From positions 1 to 32,199 of the forward strand of contig JAEYCB010000071.1 of NCBI GenBank assembly GCA_023404345.1: DNA of 32,199 nt, read 5' to 3'. The notes beneath the pieces were generated by a model that worked only from the letters and a program-made list of their open reading frames with translations, made no database searches and had not been told where the DNA came from. Source of the DNA: Bacillota bacterium. Lineage in GTDB: Bacteria; Bacillota; Clostridia; Christensenellales; Aristaeellaceae. This document shows positions 16,209 through 24,633 of the stretch, in pieces (the first letter of the stretch is position 1; each line of letters begins with the position of its first letter). The translations under genes were made by a program, and so were the position numbers.

Positions 16209-17768
16209 ATGTGCGTCAGGCGGCTGTGCACGCTGATTTGCGTGCTGGCGATCCTGTGCGCCCTTGTGCCCGTCCACATGGGGTCCGCATCTGATGCCGT
16301 GACGCAGGACGAGGCGTCCCAAATTCTCAATTCACAAAGCCGCAGCGAATACGCGCTGCTTATCGGAGTAGACCATTTTGTATCCCGTGCGGATACTTAT
16401 CCCAGCTCCACCAACAACGTCAATGCCATGCAGGAGGTATTCCAAGGGGCGTTGAATCCCTTCAGAGCCATCATCGTCCCGCCCGATCCGGTTACCACTG
16501 TGGAGCAGCTGACCACTCTGATTCAAAAGACATTTGGTGCGGCTGAAAAAGATGATGTGTGCTATCTTTACCTGTCCACGCACGGGGTGTATGACCCTGC
16601 CAGCGGTCAGGAGCCGCTGCTTTTGCTCAGCGACGGTCAGACCGAAAATGGCATAACGCCTGCTCAGCTGGAAGCAGCCTTTGATGGTATCCTGGGCACG
16701 AAGGTACTGATTCTGGACGCATGCAATTCAGGCGCGTTTATCGGCAAGGGGTTGCCTTCGCTGCCGGAGAATGTCCATTTTCTGGGCGATGATTTCAAGG
16801 TGCTCACCTCTAGCGGCGCGCTGGAGGAAAGCTGGTATTGGAGCGTGGACGATCAAAATGAAGCCGGCACGGCCGGCCAGGGCTCCTTTTATTTTACCCA
16901 GGCACTGGCGCAAAGTCTGAGCGCGGCCTACGGCTACCCTGCCGACCAGAACCGCGATGGCTGCGTGGTGCTCAGCGAGCTGTATGAATATCTGGTGCTT
17001 AACCATGCTGCCTCCACCCCTCAGGTCTATCCGCAGTCGGATGATTTTGTAGTGTTCCGCTATGATGCCTCCCAGCCCCTGCCCACGGGACTGGCCCGTG
17101 CGCCCATCATGGACGTGACCTTCTCTGGCACCACGCTTAGCCGCGCATCGCGGCAGATCACCATTGAATTCATCGCCATGCGCCCCGTGCGCGTGGCCTA
17201 TCAGGTGGTTTACCAGCGCGATGGCAAATGGGAGTTTGATCATGCCCAGCTCATCTATGATGAGGCCGAGCGCTTCACCGCTTATGGCGACCAACCCGGC
17301 GCTATTTCCGCGGGCCGCAAGGTGCGTACCCTTACTCTGGGAGAGTTGTCCGAAGGAGTCTATGGTTACGCGCTGGTACAGTTGGTCACCATTGACCAGG
17401 GTAAGCTCACGGTGCATGCGGGCCGCGTGATCAGCATTCCGCCAGATGCAGCGGATATGACCCTGACCGCTTCCGTGGCCGATACGTTCGACCCCTCCGG
17501 GGGCCGTGAACTGAGCATCTTTATCGGTCACCAGTATCCCTGTGCACTCAGTGTAAGCATTTTGGATGAGGAGGACCGGGTCATTCATCGTCTGTGCCAC
17601 CGCCAGAGCACCCGCCCCATGCAGATGAACCCGGAAGGCACGGTCCTGTACTGGAATGGTCATCTGAAAGATGGTACCCTGGCCAGTCCGGGTGTTTACC
17701 GCGTACGTGCAGAGGCCGTGATGAACGACACCACCGTAACGGTGATTTCCTCGGCTTTTACCATATAG
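16209..17768 (+). CDS. secreted caspase-like (peptidase C14) protein
   Basis: A 519-residue exported protease homologue. The signal peptide covers about 1-28. A caspase/metacaspase p20-like domain (about 46-265) contains the His-Cys dyad, H125 in YLSTHGVYD and C172 in LILDACNSGAF. Residues 246-257 (DQNRDGCVVLSE) match the 12-residue EF-hand loop pattern, a calcium-site feature seen in some bacterial C14 proteins. The rest, about 295-519, looks like beta-sandwich domains; the last one (about 440-519, ending VLYWNGHLKDGTLASPGVYRV) resembles a FlgD-type Ig-like domain. The ATG at 16209 follows GGGAGG; an ATG at 16173 has no ribosome site and adds 12 unconserved-looking residues. A -10-like TACAAT (16156-16161) lies upstream without a good -35. 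Target and physiological role are unknown. Confidence 0.88.
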   Translation: MCVRRLCTLICVLAILCALVPVHMGSASDAVTQDEASQILNSQSRSEYALLIGVDHFVSRADTYPSSTNNVNAMQEVFQGALNPFRAIIVPPDPVTTVEQLTTLIQKTFGAAEKDDVCYLYLSTHGVYDPASGQEPLLLLSDGQTENGITPAQLEAAFDGILGTKVLILDACNSGAFIGKGLPSLPENVHFLGDDFKVLTSSGALEESWYWSVDDQNEAGTAGQGSFYFTQALAQSLSAAYGYPADQNRDGCVVLSELYEYLVLNHAASTPQVYPQSDDFVVFRYDASQPLPTGLARAPIMDVTFSGTTLSRASRQITIEFIAMRPVRVAYQVVYQRDGKWEFDHAQLIYDEAERFTAYGDQPGAISAGRKVRTLTLGELSEGVYGYALVQLVTIDQGKLTVHAGRVISIPPDAADMTLTASVADTFDPSGGRELSIFIGHQYPCALSVSILDEEDRVIHRLCHRQSTRPMQMNPEGTVLYWNGHLKDGTLASPGVYRVRAEAVMNDTTVTVISSAFTI

Positions 17769-17787
17769 TAAAGGAGGACGAAAACGG

Positions 17788-18765
17788 ATGGCTGATAAAT
17801 TAATGGTGGTAATTCCCTGCTACAACGAAGAAGAGGTACTGCCGGAAACCTCGCGCCGGCTTGTGGAGAAGATGGCCGCGCTGACCCAGAAGGGCCTGAT
17901 CTCACCGGAGAGCCGCGTCCTTCTGGTAGATGACGGGAGCCGCGACCGTACCTGGGAACTGATCAGCACTCTGCATAAAGAGAATCCTCTGTTTGAGGGC
18001 GTCAAGCTCAGCCGCAACCGTGGCCACCAGAACGCGCTGCTGGCCGGGCTGATGACAGCGCGTGGACGCTGCGACATGTCCATTTCAATGGATGCAGATT
18101 TGCAGGACGATATGGACGCCATGGACCGTTTCATCGAAAAATACTATGAAGGTTGCGACGTGGTGTATGGTGTGCGTAACCGCCGCGATACCGATACCGC
18201 CTTCAAGCGCAGCACGGCTCTCATGTTTTACCGGCTGATGAAAGGCCTCGGTGTGGACATTACCTACAACCACGCGGATTATCGCCTCATGAGCGCTCGG
18301 GCGCTGGAGGCACTTTCGCAGTTTGGAGAAGTCAACCTGTTCCTGCGCGGCCTGGCGCCCCTGGTAGGCTATCAGAGCGATGTGGTGACCTACGACCGCA
18401 ACGAGCGTTTTGCAGGGGAAAGCAAATATCCCTTTAAGAAGATGCTTGCCTTTGCCATTGACGGCATCACCAGTTTTTCCATCAAGCCGCTCAGGCTGAT
18501 TACCACAGCGGGCGTGATCATCTTTCTCATATCGCTGCTGATGCTTATCTACACGCTGGTGTCCTGGATTGCCGGGCACGCTGTGCTGGGCTGGACATCT
18601 ACGCTTGCCTCCATCTGGCTTATCGGTGGCATCCAGCTTCTGTCGCTGGGTGTGATTGGAGAATACACCGGCAAGATCTACAATGAATCCAAGGCGCGTC
18701 CCCGTTTCATCATCGACCGGTATCTCAATGACCGGGGCGACGATCCCGTGGTGGACCGGCGCTGA
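17788..18765 (+). CDS. membrane GT2 glycosyltransferase (GtrB/dolichol-phosphate-mannosyltransferase type)
   Basis: A 325-residue family 2 glycosyltransferase that should load a sugar from a nucleotide sugar onto a polyprenyl phosphate at the inner face of the membrane. The catalytic domain (about 1-235) carries VVIPCYNEEEVLP at the start, VLLVDDGSRDRTW at about 45-57 and the metal-binding SMDADLQDD near 95-103. Two membrane segments follow at about 238-260 and 273-298 (VIIFLISLLMLIYTLVSWI and ASIWLIGGIQLLSLGVIG), then the IGEYTGKIYNESKARPRFII tail typical of GtrB/YkcC/CsbB proteins. The ribosome site AAAGGAGG is excellent. It is 19 bases after the caspase-like gene, so the two are likely co-transcribed. 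The sugar cannot be told from the sequence. Confidence 0.93.
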   Translation: MADKLMVVIPCYNEEEVLPETSRRLVEKMAALTQKGLISPESRVLLVDDGSRDRTWELISTLHKENPLFEGVKLSRNRGHQNALLAGLMTARGRCDMSISMDADLQDDMDAMDRFIEKYYEGCDVVYGVRNRRDTDTAFKRSTALMFYRLMKGLGVDITYNHADYRLMSARALEALSQFGEVNLFLRGLAPLVGYQSDVVTYDRNERFAGESKYPFKKMLAFAIDGITSFSIKPLRLITTAGVIIFLISLLMLIYTLVSWIAGHAVLGWTSTLASIWLIGGIQLLSLGVIGEYTGKIYNESKARPRFIIDRYLNDRGDDPVVDRR

Positions 18766-18786
18766 ATGGACGAGGCAACAAAACAC

Positions 18787-18814
18787 GCCCCGCGGAACGA
18801 TATCTCCGCGGGGC
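18787..18814. terminator. bidirectional terminator between convergent operons
   Basis: A perfect 10-bp stem GCCCCGCGGA/TCCGCGGGGC with an 8-base loop, flanked by A-rich sequence on the left and T-containing sequence on the right (AAAACAC..CTTTGTG). It lies between the glycosyltransferase stop and the rbsB stop and can serve both strands. The leftward direction has the better T-tract (GTGTTTTGTT). Confidence 0.85.
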
Positions 18815-18838
18815 GCTTTGTGTTATTCAAGCTGTTGA

Positions 18839-19735
18839 TTACTCTTTAACGATGAGCTTGAGGGGGATGTTCACGCGCTCTTCGAGGGTTTCGCCGTTCA
18901 GATACTTCACAGCGTTCTCCAGAGCGGTTTCGATTTGCAGATCGGGCTGCTGCTGCACGGTAGCGGCCATTTCTCCGCTTTCCACGGCGGCCAGCGCATC
19001 ATCCGTAGCGTCAATGCCGTAAATCTTGATTTCCTCGCTGCGGCCGGCGGCAGCCACCGAACGCACGGCGCCCAGCGCCATCTCGTCGTTGTGGGCATAG
19101 ATCGCATCCATTTCGGGGTTGGCCTGGAGGATATCCTCTGTCACGGTAGCGCCTTCCTCACGGGAGTAGTTGGCGGTCAGAGAAGTAACAACCTCGATTT
19201 CGGTGCCTTCCAGAGCCGTCATGAAGCCTTCCTCGCGCTCAAGGGTCGAGCTGGCACCGGGGGTGCCTTCCAGGATAGCTACCTTGCCCTTGCCGCCCAG
19301 GTCCTTGATCATCTGCTCGGCATCCAAGCGGCCAGCTTCCTTGTTGTCGATGTCCAGGTGCTGCACCACGGTGCCGGCGTTGGAGGCGCGGGTCACAGTG
19401 ATCACGGGAATTTCAGCATCGTTGCAGGCCACTACGGAAGTGCCAATCGCATCGGAGTCAACAGGGTTGATGATGAGCAGATCCACACCGCGGGTGATGA
19501 AGTCTTCCACCTGAGAGGCCTGGGTTTCCGCATTGTCCTGTGCATCCAGCACCATCAGTTCCACGCCCAGCTCGACAGCCTTGACCTCAGCTGCATCCTT
19601 CATGGTTACGAAGAAGGGATTTTCCAAGGTGGATACGGCAAAGCCGATGGTGTAGGTTTCGGTTTCCGCGCATGCCAGTGCGGGCAGCAGAGCCAAAGAG
19701 AGAGCCATGAGGGTTACCATCATTTTACGGAACAT
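18839..19735 (-). CDS. rbsB: ribose-type ABC transporter substrate-binding protein
   Basis: A 298-residue periplasmic-binding-protein type 1 sugar receptor that delivers sugar to the RbsA/RbsC transporter. The mature part begins YTIGFAVSTLENPFF and contains DLLIINPVDSDAIG, PVITVTRASN and AIYAHNDEMALGAV, all typical of ribose/galactofuranose-type receptors. The signal peptide ends ALLPALACAETE. The Cys is not in a good lipobox (ALAC instead of L-x-G/A-C), and an ACA-E signal peptidase I site fits as well, so anchoring is uncertain. The ribosome site AAAAAGGAGG is very strong, as expected for the abundant receptor. It is the last gene of the operon, 16 bases after rbsC. Specificity for ribose is inferred from rbsD and rbsK in the operon. 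Confidence 0.95.
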   Translation of the reverse strand: MFRKMMVTLMALSLALLPALACAETETYTIGFAVSTLENPFFVTMKDAAEVKAVELGVELMVLDAQDNAETQASQVEDFITRGVDLLIINPVDSDAIGTSVVACNDAEIPVITVTRASNAGTVVQHLDIDNKEAGRLDAEQMIKDLGGKGKVAILEGTPGASSTLEREEGFMTALEGTEIEVVTSLTANYSREEGATVTEDILQANPEMDAIYAHNDEMALGAVRSVAAAGRSEEIKIYGIDATDDALAAVESGEMAATVQQQPDLQIETALENAVKYLNGETLEERVNIPLKLIVKE

Positions 19736-19751
19736 GTTTGTAGCCTCCTTT

Positions 19752-20714
19752 TTATTTATTTGTCTTGTTCCGTTTAATCATCACCGCGAGGATGATGATG
19801 ATTCCCTTTACAATATCCTGATAATAGGAGCTAACATTGAGCAGGTTCAGGCCGTTGTTGATTACACCGATAATGAGGCTGCCCAGCAGCGTGCCCACAA
19901 CGGTGCCAACGCCGCCAGAAAGCGACGCTCCGCCCAGAATAACACCGCTGAGAACGTCCATCTCCAACCCGTCATTTGCCGTAGGTTGGGCAGAAAGCAA
20001 CTTGCTGGTGGTGATCAGTCCGCCCACAGCGCACATCACGGAGCAGGCCACAAACACAAGCACCTTGTACCGCTGGATCGGAATAGCCGACAGTTTGGCT
20101 GCCTCGTGGTTAGCGCCGATTGCCTTGATGTAGGTGCCATGCTTTGTACGTTGCAGCAGCACATAGAACACCAGCACCAGCGCAAGCGATATAATCGTGG
20201 CTACGGGGATGCTTCCAAACACATAACCTGCGCCCATTGTTGCAAAGGATTCCGGCAGGTTGGAAATGGGCTTTCCGTTTGTCCACACCATACAGATGCC
20301 ACGCAAAATGCCCATGGTAGCGAGTGTGACGATAAATGAGGGGATGCGCCCATACACCACCAGCGTACCGTTAATCCACCCGGCCAGCAGGCCGATGGCC
20401 AACGCCGCCAGCACACCCAGGAAGATGGAACCATTAGCACGCATGACCCAAGCGGCTGCAATGCCGCTTAATGCTGCCGTGGAGCCCACAGAAAGATCAA
20501 TTTCACCTGACAGCACCACGCACAGCATACCCATGGCCACCGTAAGCACAATGGATACCTGGCGCGTTACGTTGAGCAGGTTGCGCTCCACCCAGAAATA
20601 CGGGGAAATGATTCCAAAGACGATACACAGCGCTGCCAGTATGATCAGCAGGCCCAGCTCGCCCTTGAGCAGTCTCATAACCGTTCCCCAGGACGATTGA
20701 ATCTTTTTATTCAT
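19752..20714 (-). CDS. rbsC: ribose-type ABC transporter permease
   Basis: A 320-residue membrane protein of the RbsC/BPD_transp_2 family with about ten hydrophobic helices, for example LGLLIILAALCIVFGII and GVLAALAIGLLAGWI. It contains the family motifs GEIDLSVGSTAALSGI, GRIPSFIVTLATMGI and ANHEAAKLSAIPIQRYK, the loop that contacts the ATPase. The start at 20714 has GGAGG upstream and overlaps the rbsA stop by four bases (ATGA); upstream in-frame codons to 20801 lie inside rbsA and look non-protein-like. It forms the pore with RbsA and RbsB. Confidence 0.95.
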   Translation of the reverse strand: MNKKIQSSWGTVMRLLKGELGLLIILAALCIVFGIISPYFWVERNLLNVTRQVSIVLTVAMGMLCVVLSGEIDLSVGSTAALSGIAAAWVMRANGSIFLGVLAALAIGLLAGWINGTLVVYGRIPSFIVTLATMGILRGICMVWTNGKPISNLPESFATMGAGYVFGSIPVATIISLALVLVFYVLLQRTKHGTYIKAIGANHEAAKLSAIPIQRYKVLVFVACSVMCAVGGLITTSKLLSAQPTANDGLEMDVLSGVILGGASLSGGVGTVVGTLLGSLIIGVINNGLNLLNVSSYYQDIVKGIIIILAVMIKRNKTNK

Positions 20715-22225
20715 GCGTTCGCGCCTCCCAATGCCAATGTGAGCAGCCCTTCCGCCGTCGCCTCCGCGGCAGGCATTTCGCCGGCGATATCGCCCTTGCA
20801 AAGCACGAGGATACGGTCGCAGATGCTGAGCAACTCTTCAAGTTCCGAGGAGAATATAACGACGGTCTTATCACGCTGGGCAAGCTGTGTGATAAAGCGG
20901 TAAATCTCCGCCTTGGCGCCGATATCAATGCCCCGTGTGGGTTCATCCATCAAGATGATCTGCGGATCACCGGTGAGCCACTTTCCAAGAACGACCTTTT
21001 GCTGATTGCCGCCCGAAAGATTGCCAGCCGCCATGCTGACGTCCATTGGATGAAGTTTCATGGTTTCACCCATGCGTTGGGCAATGTCGCGTTTTTTCTT
21101 CCCGTCCAGCAATTTAAGGCGGTTCTCTGTCTGTTCCAGATGCGGCAGAACGATGTTGTCCGCGATGGTCTGCTCCAGCAGCAGCCCCTGGGATTTACGG
21201 TCCTCTGGAATAAGGGCCAGGCCATATGCGCGCGTATCATAAGGGCTGCGGAAGCGCACGGGCCGATCTCCAATCCGCAGTTCGCCTTCTACGCCTGCAT
21301 ATGCGCCAAACAGACTGCCGGCCAGTTCGCTCTTACCAGCTCCAACGATGCCCGTGAAGCCCAAAATTTCGCCCCGATGGGCCTGGAAGCTGACTGGATG
21401 GCGCATGGCCTGCGTACGGAAAGCCTTTGCCTCCATGGCAACCGTTGCAGCGGAAAAATCCCCAGCCGGACGATAGCGCTCGCTGCTGACCGACCGGCCA
21501 ATCATAGCACGCACCAGTTCTGCTACAGTTACCCGGTCCATTTCAAAGGAATCCACATTCATGCCGTCTCGCAAAACGGTGGACCGGTCACAGCAGCGGA
21601 ATACCTCGTCCAAATAGTGCGAGATGTAGATCATGGTCACATTCTTTTCTTTGAGACTAGCCATGATCTGGAACAGGGTGTCGATCTCCGCTCTGCTCAT
21701 GCCGGTGGTAGGCTCATCCAGAAGCAAAATTTCCGCATTGATGGCAAGTGCCTTTACAATTTCGATAATGCGCTTCTGGCCCAGGCCAAGGGATCCCACG
21801 AGCGCCCGTGAATCAATCTGAATGCCAAACCGCTGCAAAAACGCATCACTGTCGGCATAAAGCTGACGGCGTTTGCAATAGCCAATGGGCGTTGTTGTGG
21901 GTTCGTTGCCCAAAAAGATGTTTTCCGCCACAGTAAGCGAATCAATCAGGCTCAATTCCTGATAGATTGCCGCGATGCCCTTTTTGCGCGCATCGATGGG
22001 ATCGGCGATTGATACGGGCTTCCCTTTGAGCAGGATGCTTCCCTCATCCGGCTTATGTACGCCTGTAAGAATTTTAATGAGCGTAGATTTTCCAGCGCCA
22101 TTTTCGCCCAGCAGAGCGTGGATTTCCCCGCGTTTGAGCTCAAAGCCGACGCCTTTGAGCGCCTGAACGCCTCCAAAACTTTTTCGAACGCCTTCCAGCC
22201 GTAAGATGCATTCGTTTTCCTGCAT
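20711..22225 (-). CDS. rbsA: ribose-type ABC transporter ATP-binding protein (two domains)
   Basis: A 504-residue duplicated ATPase that drives sugar import. The first domain has Walker A GENGAGKST, a signature-like SLGLGQKRIIEIVKAL and Walker B LLLDEPTTGM. The second has a degenerate Walker A GIVGAGKSE, signature LSGGNQQKVVLGKWL and Walker B ILMDEPTRGID, as in all RbsA/MglA proteins. The start at 22225 (MQENECILRLEG) has AGAGGAAA upstream; a longer frame to 22339 would overlap rbsK and is not protein-like. It lies 14 bases after rbsK and is coupled to rbsC. Confidence 0.96.
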   Translation of the reverse strand: MQENECILRLEGVRKSFGGVQALKGVGFELKRGEIHALLGENGAGKSTLIKILTGVHKPDEGSILLKGKPVSIADPIDARKKGIAAIYQELSLIDSLTVAENIFLGNEPTTTPIGYCKRRQLYADSDAFLQRFGIQIDSRALVGSLGLGQKRIIEIVKALAINAEILLLDEPTTGMSRAEIDTLFQIMASLKEKNVTMIYISHYLDEVFRCCDRSTVLRDGMNVDSFEMDRVTVAELVRAMIGRSVSSERYRPAGDFSAATVAMEAKAFRTQAMRHPVSFQAHRGEILGFTGIVGAGKSELAGSLFGAYAGVEGELRIGDRPVRFRSPYDTRAYGLALIPEDRKSQGLLLEQTIADNIVLPHLEQTENRLKLLDGKKKRDIAQRMGETMKLHPMDVSMAAGNLSGGNQQKVVLGKWLTGDPQIILMDEPTRGIDIGAKAEIYRFITQLAQRDKTVVIFSSELEELLSICDRILVLCKGDIAGEMPAAEATAEGLLTLALGGANA

Positions 22226-22239
22226 GCCTATCTTTCCTC

Positions 22240-23157
22240 TCAAAGCGCCGCTGTCACTTCCTGCGGCGTTGGAATGGAGGATTGCGCTCCTTTTTTGGTA
22301 GTGCTCAGCGCTGCGGCGGTATTGGCGTAATTCAAACACCGCTCCACAGGCTCGCCACCGGCCAAGGCAACCGCAAACGCTCCCAGGAATACGTCGCCCG
22401 CAGCGGTGGAGTCAATGGCATCCACCTTTCTGGGCGCGATCTGCACCGGCTTGCCATCGATACAGGTGTACGCGCCCTTATCGGACATGGAAATCACCGG
22501 ATGAGCAATTCCCATGGCCATGAGACGCTCGCAAGCTACAGCGGCAGATTCAAAATCTTTCACGGGCACGCCACTGAGCAGCTCTGCTTCCACCTCATTG
22601 GGCTTTGCATAATCCACCATGGCACACAGATCAGCAGGAAGGCCGCCCTCCGGCACCGGAGAGGGGTCCAGAACCACCTGCATATTCCGCTCCTTGGCAA
22701 GCTTCATAGCTTCGCGTACAGTGTCCAGCGGCAATTCCAACGTAATGAGCAGAATGCCACCCTCCTCAAATGCATCCGCATTCGCGCGAACATCGGCCGG
22801 AGAAATAGCTGCGTTGGCCCCCGGCGTAAAGGAGATGGAATTTCGACCCTGGGCATCGATACGGATCATCGCAATACCCGAGGTGGCACCCGGTTCATAG
22901 ATCAGGTAGCGGTCCTCCACGCCATGTCTGCGCAGTTCTTCCGTAAGCTGGCGGCTGAAGGAATCGTCGCCCAAGCGGGCCAGCACACATACACGTCCAC
23001 CCAGTTCTCCGGCAGCAGCAGCCTGGTTTCCTGCCTTGCCGCCAGGATAGGTGGCAAAGTTATCGGTGCGTACAGTTTCACCCACTGCGGGCATGGCCTG
23101 CATGTACATGCAAAGATCCATGTTGACGCTGCCCATGCAAACGATCATCTTTTTCAT
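22240..23157 (-). CDS. rbsK: ribokinase-type PfkB sugar kinase
   Basis: A 305-residue PfkB-family kinase that should phosphorylate ribose or a related sugar with ATP. The N-terminal family motif PGGKAGNQAAAAGELGG is near residues 38-54 and the C-terminal motif IDSTAAGDVFLGAFAVAL near 244-262, including the catalytic Asp of AAGD. RBS AAGGAG is eight bases upstream. Its ATG overlaps the stop of the btpA-like gene by one base, so the two are translationally coupled. The company of rbsD favours ribose, but the coupled btpA-like gene leaves room for another sugar. Confidence 0.92.
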   Translation of the reverse strand: MKKMIVCMGSVNMDLCMYMQAMPAVGETVRTDNFATYPGGKAGNQAAAAGELGGRVCVLARLGDDSFSRQLTEELRRHGVEDRYLIYEPGATSGIAMIRIDAQGRNSISFTPGANAAISPADVRANADAFEEGGILLITLELPLDTVREAMKLAKERNMQVVLDPSPVPEGGLPADLCAMVDYAKPNEVEAELLSGVPVKDFESAAVACERLMAMGIAHPVISMSDKGAYTCIDGKPVQIAPRKVDAIDSTAAGDVFLGAFAVALAGGEPVERCLNYANTAAALSTTKKGAQSSIPTPQEVTAAL

Positions 23158-23987
23158 CAGTCAAGCTCCTTCCTCAGCGACGCAACCTCGCGCATGAAGC
23201 TGCTTACACGCTGCGGATCGACAGCGTTTTTCCAGTTTCCATTCTCTTTGAAATAGCTGCCGACGATGGCGCCATCCGCATGGGAAAGCAGCTGGCGCAC
23301 GTTCTCGCAGGTCAGGCCGCTGCCCAAAAGAATCGGCAGGCTGATACCTCCGCGGCACTCATCAATTCTTTCCACGGTGGGGGGCATACCCGTATCAAAG
23401 CCGGTCACAATCACCGCGTCGCCATCCTGAGCCTCCACATCCATGGCCTGTTCACGAACAGAGCGGTCATGAATGATATAGTGGCTTCCATGCTTTACGT
23501 TGACATCACACAGACAGGCGATATTCGTTGCACCAAGCGAACGGCGCATGCGTGCCACCTTTCCGCCAATGGATTCAATATAGCCGGACTGAGAAATAAA
23601 CGCGTTGCACCACTCAAATACGCGAATCCAGCGCGCCCCTGCAGCCACAGCAGCAGCCATGGCCAAGTCAGCCCCATTCATATGGCACTCCGCACCCACC
23701 GGTACGGATACATGCTTTCTTACCTCATAAACGCCTACCGCCAATGCTGCGACCGTTTCCGGGCCGATATCCCTGCCCGGCAGGTAGGGGATATCCCACA
23801 TGTTTTCTACCTGCACGCCATCCACACCGGCATCTTCCAGCATTTTAGCCTCATCCCGCGCGATGGACAAAATCTTTTCCATGTCCATCACAGTAGGATC
23901 ATACAGCGGCGAACCAGGCAGCGGACGCAGATGCACCATGCCAATGATCGGCTTTTTTTGGGAAAACAACGTTTCAAACCTGTTCAT
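23157..23987 (-). CDS. BtpA/SgcQ-family protein
   Basis: A 276-residue protein of the BtpA/SgcQ family, predicted (alpha/beta)8 barrel. Motifs: IIGMVHLRPLPGSPLYDP near 14-31, DGVQVENMWDIPYLPGR near 56-72, GAECHMNGADLAMAAA near 97-112, and GIPTV-like stretches ending LPILLGSGLTCENV. Members are named for BtpA, a photosystem I biogenesis factor in cyanobacteria, and SgcQ in the sgc sugar operon of E. coli; no reaction is firmly established for the sugar-operon branch. Placed between rbsD and rbsK with tight coupling to rbsK, it is likely an accessory catabolic enzyme, perhaps acting on a sugar or nucleoside derivative. RBS GGAGGG is close to the ATG. An imperfect hairpin lies just upstream (24007-24034). 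Confidence 0.88.
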   Translation of the reverse strand: MNRFETLFSQKKPIIGMVHLRPLPGSPLYDPTVMDMEKILSIARDEAKMLEDAGVDGVQVENMWDIPYLPGRDIGPETVAALAVGVYEVRKHVSVPVGAECHMNGADLAMAAAVAAGARWIRVFEWCNAFISQSGYIESIGGKVARMRRSLGATNIACLCDVNVKHGSHYIIHDRSVREQAMDVEAQDGDAVIVTGFDTGMPPTVERIDECRGGISLPILLGSGLTCENVRQLLSHADGAIVGSYFKENGNWKNAVDPQRVSSFMREVASLRKELD

Positions 23988-24006
23988 ATGCTTCCCTCCA
24001 TCGGGA

Positions 24007-24034
24007 GGACGGGCGTGTTAAAGCGCGCCCGTCC
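24007..24034. repeat. intercistronic hairpin between rbsD and btpA-like gene
   Basis: GGACGGGCG (24007-24015) pairs with CGCCCGTCC (24026-24034). In the operon's direction there is no T-run after it, so it is unlikely to stop transcription fully; it could stabilise the rbsD transcript or set relative expression. On the other strand it is followed by AAATTTT. Confidence 0.5.
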
Positions 24035-24052
24035 AAATTTTATCCCTTCGGA

Positions 24053-24496
24053 TCAGAAATCCACGCCCGCGACCAGCGCAATGTAGCAGTAGGGGCAGCG
24101 CTCGCCTGTACGGACAAACACCTTGACTTCCTCGCCTTTCAGAGCGCCGTTAAGCCACAAGTCCTTCATTTCCACATGCGGAATGCACTTTTCCACCAGG
24201 GCGTTGCCCTTGTTGTCTTCCTTGTCCAGAATTTCCTTGAATTCCTTATACACAGCGGGGCTGACGGACTTGGTTTCGTCGGTTACGATATAGCTTTCTA
24301 CCACCAGCTCGCTGAGCACTGCCTTAACCACATCAGCCACGCGCGGCACACCCTCGCATACCGCCAGATCAATGCAGGTGGTCTGATCATGACGGGGGAA
24401 GGGGCAGCCTACGTCACCAATCAAAATGATGTCGCCATGGCCCATCTTGCCAACCGCTTTAGCCAGTTCCGCATTGTAGATACCGGATTTCTTCAT
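24053..24496 (-). CDS. rbsD: D-ribose pyranase
   Basis: A 147-residue RbsD/FucU mutarotase that interconverts the pyranose and furanose forms of ribose so that RbsK can use it. The RbsD signature is clear: MKKSGIYNAELAKAVGKMGHGDIILIGDVGCPFP, with the catalytic-type His20, and a C-terminal VRTGERCPYCYIALVAGVDF matching the RTGE-PY-NI pattern of RbsD. Length is near the family norm. The ATG has AAAGGAG ten bases upstream. It is the first gene of the rbs operon, directly behind a promoter with an overlapping operator candidate. Confidence 0.94.
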   Translation of the reverse strand: MKKSGIYNAELAKAVGKMGHGDIILIGDVGCPFPRHDQTTCIDLAVCEGVPRVADVVKAVLSELVVESYIVTDETKSVSPAVYKEFKEILDKEDNKGNALVEKCIPHVEMKDLWLNGALKGEEVKVFVRTGERCPYCYIALVAGVDF

Positions 24497-24516
24497 TTGA
24501 GATACGCTCCTTTCAA

Positions 24517-24545
24517 TTTTTAAACGTTTTACTGACCAATATCAA
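24517..24545 (-). promoter_or_regulatory. rbs operon promoter with overlapping operator
   Basis: Reading leftward, TTGATA (24540-24545), 17 bases, then TAAAAA (24517-24522). The palindrome AAACGTTT (24522-24529), with the central CG typical of LacI-family operators, overlaps the upstream edge of the -10. Binding there by the adjacent LacI protein would block RNA polymerase. The -10 is weak and the site is short, so this is a candidate. Confidence 0.55.
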
Positions 24546-24633
24546 GCGGCATTTACGTTTTTTACATATGTTTCTACCGTTTGATGCGTTTGCAATAAAA
24601 CGATTAAATAGCCAGTAAAAAGAATTTGCCAGC

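Noticed and set aside
16728..17663. A minus-strand open frame of 311 codons opposite the caspase-like gene
   Set aside because: Shadow frame without ribosome site or domain pattern.
15057..18765. The caspase-like gene group as an anti-phage defence system
   Set aside because: The caspase-like protein and one neighbour carry signal peptides, and no sensor, nuclease or pore-forming partner is present; an extracellular role fits better.
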